Part shown: piece after piece, positions 16,312-25,100 of the stretch
Position numbering within the stretch: the stretch's first letter is position 1
How the letters are laid out: each line of letters starts with the position of its first letter
DNA from: Eubacteriales bacterium mix99
GTDB lineage: Bacteria > Bacillota > Clostridia > Caldicoprobacterales > DTU083
NCBI GenBank assembly: GCA_038396605.1
Contig: CP121690.1
Coordinates: forward strand, 434,001-498,000
Length of the DNA stretch: 64,000 bases
Direction of reading: 5' to 3'
Made by a program: the position numbers and the translations under genes
The notes under the pieces: model-generated
What the model saw: the letters and a program-made list of their open reading frames with translations, nothing else
The model's database searches: none
Told to the model about the DNA's origin: nothing

Positions 16312-18543
16312 CTATTTCAGATCAAAGCGGACCCGTGAAAAGGTAACGCGCGCTCCAAAAGAACCCACTGCTGCCATCCCATAGGGCAGGGAATCGTTAT
16401 CCACTGCTGAAAGGACATATTTCCCATTTACGGATGCCGTGATCTCATTTCCCCGGATCTCCGCGCGGATCCGGCAGGAAGTTCCCGGCTGAATAGGAAA
16501 GCGGGCCCGGGCCAGCACCTTTTTATCGAAGTTCATGCGCCAGATAAACACGTGATTCCCGTCAAACCCCACATAATATCCCCGATGGCCGATCCGGACC
16601 TGGTCCGGGTAAAAAGAATTTTCACTGACACGGAGAAAAATGCCTGCGGAACGCTGGATCTCATCCCCGCGGAAAATCACATCGGCCTCCATGCACTCCT
16701 CGGTATGGAACCGCGACCCAAACTGACACAGGGCATGACCCGGACGGTCCATCTGCAGCCCTTCCATCCGGTCAATGCAAATGTCCCCTTCGATTTGCCT
16801 TGTGTTTTTGCAGAGCGTAAGGCCGCTGAATTCCTCAGCAGACGGTTCCTCCACCGGAAAAAGATCAAATCCGCGCAGCTGCAGCGCCCCGCTTAACACA
16901 GTCAGAGCCCATTCCTGACACCCTTTCTTCAGGACAGCCGTGCCAAGCCCGACCCGCTGAAGGGCCGGCTGAACGGAAAACTCCCTTTGTCCCTTCCCTG
17001 ATTTCACGCACCACTCCACTTTGGTTTCGCCGAAGGACTGCAGAGTAGCCTGAAGATGATACCGTGCTTCCCGGGTAACGTTGATCCGAAAGCGGATGCT
17101 CTCTCCGGCATGCAGAATCCGCCGCGTTTCCTCCTGTGGACAGGCCAGCGCTTCGCCGCCGCTGCCGGACAGTGCCGTCATACAGCCCAGAAAGCCGGGG
17201 ATATGCTGATAATGCTCCCTGTCGCTGGATTGATGAACATGATGGGTAAATGCCATGTAAGATGTGCGCAGCGCATCCTTCGTTCCGATCCGCCCGGTGC
17301 AGGAGATTGCCGGGATACATCCCCTGCGCATCCGGTCCACAAGGAAGGTAATGTTTTCTTCGTCTCCCTCCATCCTCAGGGTATGCAGCACATCCTGCCG
17401 AAAGCCTTCAAAAAGAGGTGCTGAAAGAAGACAGCTCCGGCTGCCGTTCTTCACGGAGAAGATACGGAGCTCCCCGTCAGAAAGCACTGCTTCATGATAG
17501 TTGGACGCATCCTGCCAGGCAAAAACAGCGGCGCCGTTTTCTCCCGGCGAAAACGTGATTTCCGCCGTTCCGCACGGGGACATTTCCCGTGCAGAGAGCA
17601 CCAGGTTATCTTTATGCAGAAACAGCCGGGAATTTGAATCCGTTTCCTCATCTGCCCAGCCGTAAAAATCCGGCAGCTCCGGCACCGGCGTTTCCGAAAG
17701 GCCCGGACCGCTTACATATAGTTCATCCCCATTGAACAGCATGCGGTCCATGTGAACAAACCGGCCGTGCCGGCGGATTCCATGGCCGGCGTCCTTAGGC
17801 TCCATCCGGAAGCTGTGATAGAAAATCCAGTAGCTGTCCAGATCCGGACCGATCACCGTGGAGGAATGTCCCAGGCTTCCATATTCATATGCCGAGTTGA
17901 CCAGCAATGTTTTATTCCGCGGTATCCGGAACGGGCCAAGCGGACCCTCGTTGCTGTACGCATAGTCCACACGATAGGCCCGGGAGTGCAGGTGATTGCC
18001 TGTCATGGTAATGTAGTATTTGTTTCCGCGCAGAAAAACCCCGGGGCCTTCCGTCCAGTGTCCCATGGAAGTGCCGTACAGCTCCTGCCCGGGGTGCAGG
18101 GTACCGTCCGGATCCATGCGGTGTCCGTAAATGGAGGGATACTCCGCATGATAGAAATAAAGCGAACCGTCATTGTCTGCAAACATGGAACCGTCAATGG
18201 TTTGGCCGAGATTCCCCGTCAGCTTTCGATACGGACCTCCGGGAGAATCGGAAACAAAAATGTAGTGTCCTTCCCCGTCTGGGGATCCGACGAGATAAAA
18301 CGTACCGTTGTAATAAAAAATCTCCGGTGCATACGTATGGTGCAGCAATGCATCAGGAGCTACATTTCCCAGGAAACTCCATGTCACCATATCCGTGGAT
18401 TCCCATAATAAAACACCCTGCTTTTCCCCGCCGGGGGAAGGGCACAGATAATACCGTCCGTTAAACCGAAGGACAAATGGATCGCCGAGCCCCTGTTCCG
18501 GGTCCTGCCTGGGCAACGAAAGAGGATTCTGATACGTTTTCAT
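16312..18543 (-). CDS. Glycoside hydrolase family 43 protein, cytoplasmic
   Basis: This 743-residue protein has an N-terminal five-bladed propeller over residues 1-300 with the GH43 triad: the general base in 'GLGDPFVLRFNG' (Asp21), the pKa-setting Asp in 'TIDGSMFADNDG', and the acid Glu in 'HWTEGPGVF'. About 100 residues of uncertain fold follow, then a beta-sandwich CBM6-like segment (about 440-560) and a C-terminal laminin-G-like segment (about 580-743). There is no signal peptide. The start is the ATG at 18543 behind AAAGGAC; a longer frame to 18582 has no ribosome site. GH43 enzymes are mostly beta-xylosidases or alpha-L-arabinofuranosidases. It is a close relative of both halves of the 1638-residue lipoprotein. 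Confidence 0.88.
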   Translation of the reverse strand: MKTYQNPLSLPRQDPEQGLGDPFVLRFNGRYYLCPSPGGEKQGVLLWESTDMVTWSFLGNVAPDALLHHTYAPEIFYYNGTFYLVGSPDGEGHYIFVSDSPGGPYRKLTGNLGQTIDGSMFADNDGSLYFYHAEYPSIYGHRMDPDGTLHPGQELYGTSMGHWTEGPGVFLRGNKYYITMTGNHLHSRAYRVDYAYSNEGPLGPFRIPRNKTLLVNSAYEYGSLGHSSTVIGPDLDSYWIFYHSFRMEPKDAGHGIRRHGRFVHMDRMLFNGDELYVSGPGLSETPVPELPDFYGWADEETDSNSRLFLHKDNLVLSAREMSPCGTAEITFSPGENGAAVFAWQDASNYHEAVLSDGELRIFSVKNGSRSCLLSAPLFEGFRQDVLHTLRMEGDEENITFLVDRMRRGCIPAISCTGRIGTKDALRTSYMAFTHHVHQSSDREHYQHIPGFLGCMTALSGSGGEALACPQEETRRILHAGESIRFRINVTREARYHLQATLQSFGETKVEWCVKSGKGQREFSVQPALQRVGLGTAVLKKGCQEWALTVLSGALQLRGFDLFPVEEPSAEEFSGLTLCKNTRQIEGDICIDRMEGLQMDRPGHALCQFGSRFHTEECMEADVIFRGDEIQRSAGIFLRVSENSFYPDQVRIGHRGYYVGFDGNHVFIWRMNFDKKVLARARFPIQPGTSCRIRAEIRGNEITASVNGKYVLSAVDNDSLPYGMAAVGSFGARVTFSRVRFDLK

Positions 18544-18582
18544 ATGCGCCGTCCTTTCGCAATGGATCAGTTTATATGGCAC

Positions 18583-18600
18583 GGACCCCCAAAGGGGCCC
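18583..18600 (-). terminator. Short GC hairpin between binding-protein and GH43 genes
   Basis: On the minus strand GGGCCCC pairs with GGGGTCC (one G-T wobble) around a 4-base loop. No T tract follows, so it is more likely an mRNA-stabilising or attenuating hairpin that lowers GH43/GH2 output relative to the binding protein than a full terminator. Confidence 0.45.
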
Positions 18601-18635
18601 GCACCGGTTATGATTTGTTCCTTTGTCCTTTGTAG

Positions 18636-20096
18636 TTATGATTTTTTGGAGGATTTCAGCTGGTCACTGACATCGTTTACCGCATCCCTGAACTGCCTGG
18701 CCATCTGGTCGACGGCCTTCTTCACGGAAAGGTCTCCGGTCAGCACGGACTGGATCGAGTTTTCTTCAATATCCGCAATCTGTGCGGACACAAACGGAAT
18801 ATCCGTATCGGCAAGCTGCCTTGCGACGGAAAGACTGTCCATCAGTGCTTTATAGAATGCCGGATCGCTGGTTTCCTTTACAATGTCACGTTCATAATTT
18901 GAAGTACGGCACGGATCCATCGTGTATCCGATCTTAATATATTCGCCGTCCTTTGAGGTAACCATTTCACAGAACTTAAACGCCATTTCCTCCTCAGCAC
19001 TGTCCCCTGTGATTGCCATGGCCCATCCGCCAAGGGTTGGGCTCTTGCCCGGGCAAACCGCATATCCCACTTTCCCTTTGGTGGGAGAGCCCTCCTGATT
19101 GCAGGTAAGATACAGCCCCGGCCATTGTTCCATCATGGCCGCATTGCCCTGGGCAAAATAGGTGTTGGACGTATCCCAGTCAAAGGTCAGAGCATCTTCT
19201 GGAGCACATTTCACCAGATCCACCTGGAACTGAAGGGCCTTTTCCCCGCTGCCGTTCGTAAAACCCGGTTCAAAATGATCGCCGACTTCGCTGCCTCCAT
19301 AGTAACCAAGCCGGTTGAACCAGGAGAAACGGCTGTTGGGTTTGTTCAGCATGGTGGAGTATCCATACTGAACCGGGGAATCCGAATTCATAGATTTGGT
19401 AAAGAATTTAGCGACGTCCAGCATTTCCTCCGGTGTTTCCGGGACGGTCAGTTCCCGTCCATTCTTTGCCTGAAAGTTCTTTTTCTGTGTTTCGTCCTCA
19501 AAAAGATCCTTGCGGTAGAAAAGCATCTGCGCATCCGGCTTGAAAGGGAGCGCGACAATCATATGATTGTAGTTTGCGTAAGTATCGTACAGGCCGGGAA
19601 GAAAATCGTCCGGATCGTACCCCGGGCTGGCCTTGGAACTCAGCATTTTCGTTAAGTCAGCAAGCAGACCGGAATAGGCAAATGAATGAATATAGGCAAT
19701 GGGCATGACAATCACGTCAAACTGGCCGCCGGTATTGAGGGCCATCTGTGCCTTTTCAAACAGCTGGTCCGGAAAAGACTGTATTTCCACCTCGCCGCCG
19801 GTGAGTTCATGAAACAGTTGTTTGTACACCTTCATGCTTTTTTCATAATCTCCGGCGCTGGTGGCAACGACAATCTTCTTGCCTTTGTACATGCCGGGCT
19901 TCAATGTGCCGTCCAGATCAAGATTTTTCAGCATCGGATATTTCTTCAAAACCGAACCTTTTACCGGGGCTTCGGAAGCACCCGGGGTTGCCGTGGCGCC
20001 GCCGGGTTTCTTGTCGGAAGTGCCGGACTTACATGCCGTAGCAGCCAGCAGCAGCATGCACAGCAAAATGGCTGAAATGGATTTCCACTTTTTCAT
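18636..20096 (-). CDS. Sugar ABC transporter substrate-binding lipoprotein (system 3)
   Basis: This 486-residue extracellular solute-binding protein of the MalE/UgpB class (family 1) starts with a lipoprotein signal, MKKWKSISAILLCMLLLAATAC, in which LAATAC is the lipobox. A short Gly/Thr/Ala linker follows. The mature part shows the usual pattern: 'KKIVVATSAGDYEKSM', 'FDVIVMPIAYIHSFAYSGLLADLT', 'DAQMLFYRKDLFED', and 'AMAITGDSAEEEMAFKF'. I begin at the ATG at 20096 rather than the adjacent TTG because AAAGGTGG is then seven bases away. It captures an oligosaccharide outside the membrane and delivers it to the two permeases encoded just upstream. Confidence 0.9.
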   Translation of the reverse strand: MKKWKSISAILLCMLLLAATACKSGTSDKKPGGATATPGASEAPVKGSVLKKYPMLKNLDLDGTLKPGMYKGKKIVVATSAGDYEKSMKVYKQLFHELTGGEVEIQSFPDQLFEKAQMALNTGGQFDVIVMPIAYIHSFAYSGLLADLTKMLSSKASPGYDPDDFLPGLYDTYANYNHMIVALPFKPDAQMLFYRKDLFEDETQKKNFQAKNGRELTVPETPEEMLDVAKFFTKSMNSDSPVQYGYSTMLNKPNSRFSWFNRLGYYGGSEVGDHFEPGFTNGSGEKALQFQVDLVKCAPEDALTFDWDTSNTYFAQGNAAMMEQWPGLYLTCNQEGSPTKGKVGYAVCPGKSPTLGGWAMAITGDSAEEEMAFKFCEMVTSKDGEYIKIGYTMDPCRTSNYERDIVKETSDPAFYKALMDSLSVARQLADTDIPFVSAQIADIEENSIQSVLTGDLSVKKAVDQMARQFRDAVNDVSDQLKSSKKS

Positions 20097-20197
20097 CAAT
20101 GATCCACCTTTCCTGTTGTAATTTTACTTACATGAATTTTATAAAATGTGTAACATTCTATGAGCTCCGCCTGCCGGGTGATTGCCTGTACCAGCCA

Positions 20198-21043
20198 TCA
20201 CCCTTTGACCGCTCCGGCAGTAAATCCCTTCACAATGTACTTCTGCATGGTCAGCGAAAGAATAATGGCAGGCAGCATGGCCATGGTTCCCACCGCAGCC
20301 ATGGAACCAAAGGGCGTATCCCGTTCCCTCTGGATCATGGAATTAATGCCGATGGGCAGTGTTTTATAAGCATCCCGGAAGGTCAGCGTCAGTGCCAGGC
20401 TGAACTCATTCCAGGCTCCAATAAAGCAGAGAATCGCAACAACGGAAACGCCGGATAAAACCAGCGGCAGGGCAATGGAAATAAACATTCTGTAGTCCGA
20501 GCATCCGTCAATGCTTGCTGATTCATAGATTTCCTTCGGGATCTCCTCATAAAAGCTGAGGAACAGCCATATGGACATGGGAAGGGAAAAGGTACAGTAT
20601 GCAAGGATCAAACCCCAGCGGTTGTCAATCAGATGAATCTGTTGGTAGATCATATACAGCGGTACCGTGTAAACCAGCCCGGGCACCATACGTATGATAT
20701 AGATCCCGGTGGAAATCTGACTGCGTCCCGATACGGAAAACCGCGTCAGTCCATAACCTGCCATTGCAGCAATGATCACGCAGATCAACGTGGTCACAAG
20801 GGAAACCATAATGCTGTTCCCTGCAAACGTCGGGAAACTGGATCTCTGCATGATTTCCACATAGTTTTCCAGTGTTGGCCGAATGGGAAAGAACTGCGGG
20901 ATCGTCACAAGGATATCCCCCTTCTTTTTAAAGGACATGGTAATTGCCCAGTATATGGGGAACAGGAAAAAAACTGCAGCCACCAGCAGACCAATAAACA
21001 TACCAACCCGCCCGGCGTGCCCGGAACGTTTTTTTGATTTCAA
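20198..21043 (-). CDS. Sugar ABC transporter permease, MalG-like (system 3)
   Basis: This 281-residue membrane protein has six predicted membrane helices and the ATPase-contact EAA loop 'IYESASIDGCSDYRMFISIALPL'. The start is TTG at 21043, eight bases after AAGGAGG; a GTG at 21052 overlaps that ribosome site and is unlikely. It forms a heterodimer with the MalF-like permease 13 bases upstream. No ATPase gene accompanies the system, so it must borrow a multitask ATPase of the MsmX/MsmK kind. Confidence 0.92.
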   Translation of the reverse strand: MKSKKRSGHAGRVGMFIGLLVAAVFFLFPIYWAITMSFKKKGDILVTIPQFFPIRPTLENYVEIMQRSSFPTFAGNSIMVSLVTTLICVIIAAMAGYGLTRFSVSGRSQISTGIYIIRMVPGLVYTVPLYMIYQQIHLIDNRWGLILAYCTFSLPMSIWLFLSFYEEIPKEIYESASIDGCSDYRMFISIALPLVLSGVSVVAILCFIGAWNEFSLALTLTFRDAYKTLPIGINSMIQRERDTPFGSMAAVGTMAMLPAIILSLTMQKYIVKGFTAGAVKG

Positions 21044-21056
21044 ATGAGTCACCTCC

Positions 21057-21974
21057 TTAGTCTTCCCGTTTTCTCATCAGCATCATGGACAGCAATGATA
21101 CGATGGATATGACGATAAAGAACAGGAATGCACCGGCCGACCCCTGCCCTACCTGATAATACCGGAACGCTGCCTTGTAAATCGTAGTTCCGATGGTTTC
21201 CGTGGTGGATCCGGGGGCCCCGTTTGTCAACTGCATGACGATGTCAAATATCCGCAGGGAATCCGCAATCCGGATGGACACCACCAATGCAATGAAATTC
21301 CGGATGCTCGGCAGGGTAATGCTGAAGAAAACCCGGCCTGCCGAGGCTCCGTCCACCCTGGCTGCTTCGATCATTTCCGTGGATACGGTATTCAGCGCCG
21401 CCTGATATACCAGAATGCAAAAGGGCGTTGCCCCCCAGATCTCCACAATGATAATGGCAATCTTCGCATAAAACGTTTCGCCGAGCCAGTTCGGACCATT
21501 GATTCCCAGCATGGTCAATGTGTTGTTCAACACGCCATATACCGGATAGTACATCAGTTTCCAGATGGTTGCCGATACCACCGGCGCAATCATCATCGGG
21601 ATAATCATAATGGTCTTGAACGGCGCCGAATATCTTTTTGTGCTGTCACTGTGCAGCATCAGGGCAATGCCCAGACCGAGGACGGTTTCAAACACCACCG
21701 ACACCGAGGAAAAGATCAGCGTCCAGCCCAGAGATTCCCGAAACGCAGGTTTTAAGAGCATGGTGCGGTAGTTCTCCAGCCCGACAAACTTCATCGGCCG
21801 ATTTGGCATGGAAAGATTGTAGTTTTGTGTGCTCAGATACAGTGAATAACATAATGGCACAACAGAAATCAGAATCAACAGAATAATGGCCGGCCCCAGA
21901 AATACCACCGGTGCGAGTCTTGTGGAAAGGTTTGTCTGCCGAACCATCCCGCTTCTATGTTTCCTGTCTCTCAT
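21057..21974 (-). CDS. Sugar ABC transporter permease, MalF-like (system 3)
   Basis: This 305-residue permease has six hydrophobic segments and the EAA loop 'MIEAARVDGASAGRVFFSITLPS'. The first ATG (21980) directly abuts the GGGGAGG ribosome site, so the second ATG (21974) with a six-base spacer is taken as the start. It is the first gene of the third importer. A gap of about 200 bases separates it from the GH43 lipoprotein gene, so an internal promoter is likely, though I see no strong one. Confidence 0.91.
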   Translation of the reverse strand: MRDRKHRSGMVRQTNLSTRLAPVVFLGPAIILLILISVVPLCYSLYLSTQNYNLSMPNRPMKFVGLENYRTMLLKPAFRESLGWTLIFSSVSVVFETVLGLGIALMLHSDSTKRYSAPFKTIMIIPMMIAPVVSATIWKLMYYPVYGVLNNTLTMLGINGPNWLGETFYAKIAIIIVEIWGATPFCILVYQAALNTVSTEMIEAARVDGASAGRVFFSITLPSIRNFIALVVSIRIADSLRIFDIVMQLTNGAPGSTTETIGTTIYKAAFRYYQVGQGSAGAFLFFIVISIVSLLSMMLMRKRED

Positions 21975-21980
21975 AGTCAT

Positions 21981-22181
21981 CCTCCCCTCTCAGTTCAAAG
22001 CTTAGCATATGGAACTCCTGCAATATATATAAAATACATGATAAAATGAGCCGGCTTCCGATAGAATGATGCAAAAATCATTCCCTCCATCCCTGCTTTG
22101 CTCAAGCGATAGTATCCCCATCTTTCTGGCAAAAAATGCGAAACCAGAAATGGATTTCTTAAAGTTACAGCAGCGAACAGG
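21981..22181. other. Intergenic gap before importer 3
   Basis: On the minus strand an imperfect hairpin (TCTGG / CCAGA with CCAT / ATGG flanks, about 22107-22160) is followed by AT-rich sequence with several TATA-like hexamers (22020-22045). It may combine a weak terminator for the lipoprotein gene with a promoter for importer 3, but no element reaches consensus quality. Confidence 0.3.
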
Positions 22182-25100
22182 CTAATCCGACCAGGCCTTC
22201 AGATCCCTGTAAACGGCTTCCTCATGAAAAGACCAGATGCCAATCCGCCCATACAGAAAAGGCTCCGGATCCGTGCAGGAAATAACGGGATCCTTCCGGT
22301 CGTTCAAATATACCTGAATGCAGCTGCCCCGTACGGTTCCCCGAAGGGTATACTCTTTTCCCTTTTCCGGCTGGAAGGGCACTTTCTCCATCACCCTGGA
22401 ATCTTCGTAATTCATCCGCCACAAGGAAATCCCGTCGCTTTCCATCCCTATAAAATAGCCCTGCATGGCATTGGGATTCTGATCGGGATGATAGGATTCG
22501 TTGGTGGAACGCACCATCAGTCCGGATCTTCCCATACCAAAGGAGCCCGGCGTCACAGTAACCTGCACCGTGTAATCCGTCCATGCCTTACTGCCTGTGA
22601 TCATCTTCCCGTCGCCACGGCGGGGCATCTTCATTCCCTCTGCACGGAAAACAAAGCGTGGGCTGCCGATGATCTTCATTTCCTTTTGCTTCCTTGTCAG
22701 CGGCAAATCCATGGGAAAACCAAGACTCTCCGCATGATACAGCTGCACGTCCAGAATCTCCGGATCCCGCCCTCCGGCAAACCGGAAGGTAAGGCGGTGC
22801 TGGCCGGAGGATAACCGTATTTTCCCCAGCGGAACGGGGGAAAGATCCGCCGGGCCTGCCTTTTCTCCCTTTGAGGCTGCCCTGCTTTCCCCATTTTGCG
22901 AATCGTTTTGCGGATGGGCGGAAAAAATATCAAGACTTTTTCCATCCTGAAGGATCTCCAGTTTGCTGTCCTGAAAAGCCTCATCATCTGTCGTCTTTTC
23001 CTTTCGGCGCATCTGAAGCGCCACCCCATAGAGACCTTCTTTTTCCACATTCACCGCATAGGATGCCCAGGCTCCTTCTTCCTTCAGCTTCAAAGTCCGA
23101 ACATCCCCCGGCAGGCTGCCTGTCCCAACCTTCCCGCCAAAGCCTTCACCTTCCCCGGGCAAATGATGAATGGCATCAAATTGCCCTGGTACGGGCTTGA
23201 CTGACTGCCCGTCTCCCGATCCCCGGCAAGCATCGGAAAAGCCCGTAAAGCCAATCTCCGGCCGGGAACCGGTGTAGATATATCCGATTTTTCCGGCACC
23301 CGGACCGGGGTCGGCACATGTCAGCTGATGCATATTGTCCAGAAAGACATCCAGCCTCTGCGGACCGAACTGGATCCGGATTGTATGCAGCACCTTCCAG
23401 TCAAATCCTTCCGGCAGATCGAAGGTCCCTAAAAGCTCCGCAGTGCCCCTGCTGTGCTTTTCAATTTTCATCTCCGTCCCGTCCTTTTCCCGGAGCAGGC
23501 GGATGTCTGAACCTTTCCCATCGCTGCAGCAAACAATCCCGGTATCCCCGCTTCCTCCGGACAGGTTCCATTCCGCAGTATAACAATCCTGCGTCTTTTC
23601 CCGGGATAACAAAATCTTCCATTCGCCGTCCTTCGACGTTTCCATATGGGATACCGGATCGTTCTCCGGCCACAGGGCAAAATTCGGCAGAGACGCCTTC
23701 GGCATGGGAAACCAGGTGGGACCGTTTACCGTCATGCGACTGCCATTGAAGGAAAGCCGATCCAGATTCAGCAGTCTGGGAGAAACGCCCTCCGAATAGC
23801 AATGATAGGCAATATAAACGGAATCCAGATCCGGGCCGGGAACAAAGGAACTGTGACCCAGAGAATGCTGGGAATCCTGATCATTGATCAATATTGGATT
23901 ATTTGTCGGCCGGCGATACGGTCCCAGTGGCCCATCCCCGGAAACGGAATAATTCACCCGGTACCCGCTGCTCTGGAAATGATTGCCGGTATAGGTCAGA
24001 AAGTATCGCCCATCCCGCTTCAGGATCATGGGGCCTTCCGTCCAGTGTCCCATATACGTGGAGCCCAGCAGCTTCCCCGGGAGATCAATCTCCGTGGGAG
24101 ACGACATGGAATGGCCCAGGATCCCCCGATCGCCTGCATGGGTAAAATACCAGGATCCGTCATCTTCCATGAAAATCGAACCGTCGATCGTCAGGCCAAT
24201 GTTGTCCGTTACAGGTTCAAAGGGACCGTCCGGCTGATCCGAACGGAGAACATAATGACCGTTCCCCGCAGGAGACGTATACATGTAAAACTGTCCGTTC
24301 CGGTAATAAACCTCAGGCGCATACGCTGCCTTCAGCGGTTTTTGAGGATTGGCCGTGCCCGCATAGGTCCAGTCCGCCAGGTCCCGGGAACGCCAGATGT
24401 TTACTTCCCCGGTGGTATAGAGGTAATACCATCCATTGTATCGCATGATAAAGGGGTCTGCTGCTCCATCCCGCGTTTTCACAGGAAGAGATATCGGGTT
24501 GCAAGTCGTGTTTTTCATTTTCCGTTCCTTTCCTTCGGATTGATGTATTGATGAGTTCGTGAAAGGAATTGGTTTCACAGAAAGGTGGCGGACTGTCAGT
24601 TCCCTTCCGAAACTGTAGAATCCAATCCGGCCGTACAGCCATGGCCGGGGATCGTAAAAGTCCATTGCCGGTTTCTTTTCCCCTTTCCGGTAAATGCGGA
24701 TCCGGTTGTTTTGAACGACGACCCGGAGCCGGACATGATCCGAATGATTTTCCCCCAGCCGGATGATACGACTGGTTCCTATTTTGCCATAGTTATACTT
24801 GCAGAATGTCATATTTTCTTCGCCGATGCTGAGCCCATACCCGGTAAAGGATTCCCGTACCTGTGCATCCATCCGGGATGGATTCGTCACACGGAACATG
24901 ACCCCGGATTCGCCGGATCCTTTCCGGGGAATTTCCATATCCAGATCCATTTCATAATCCATCATTCCCGGCTTGCCAACCACGGCCATTCCATCCTGTT
25001 CACCTTTTATCGCCAGTTTTCCGCCTTGCATCTTCCATGGCCCCAGAAGCAGCCATTCCTTCCGGTCCTGCCGGATGGAAAACTGACTGTCATAATCCCA

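Noticed and set aside
14874-16346. 490-codon plus-strand open frame opposite the GH2 gene
   Set aside because: An antisense frame of a well-supported glycosidase, with no start site and no recognisable domain.
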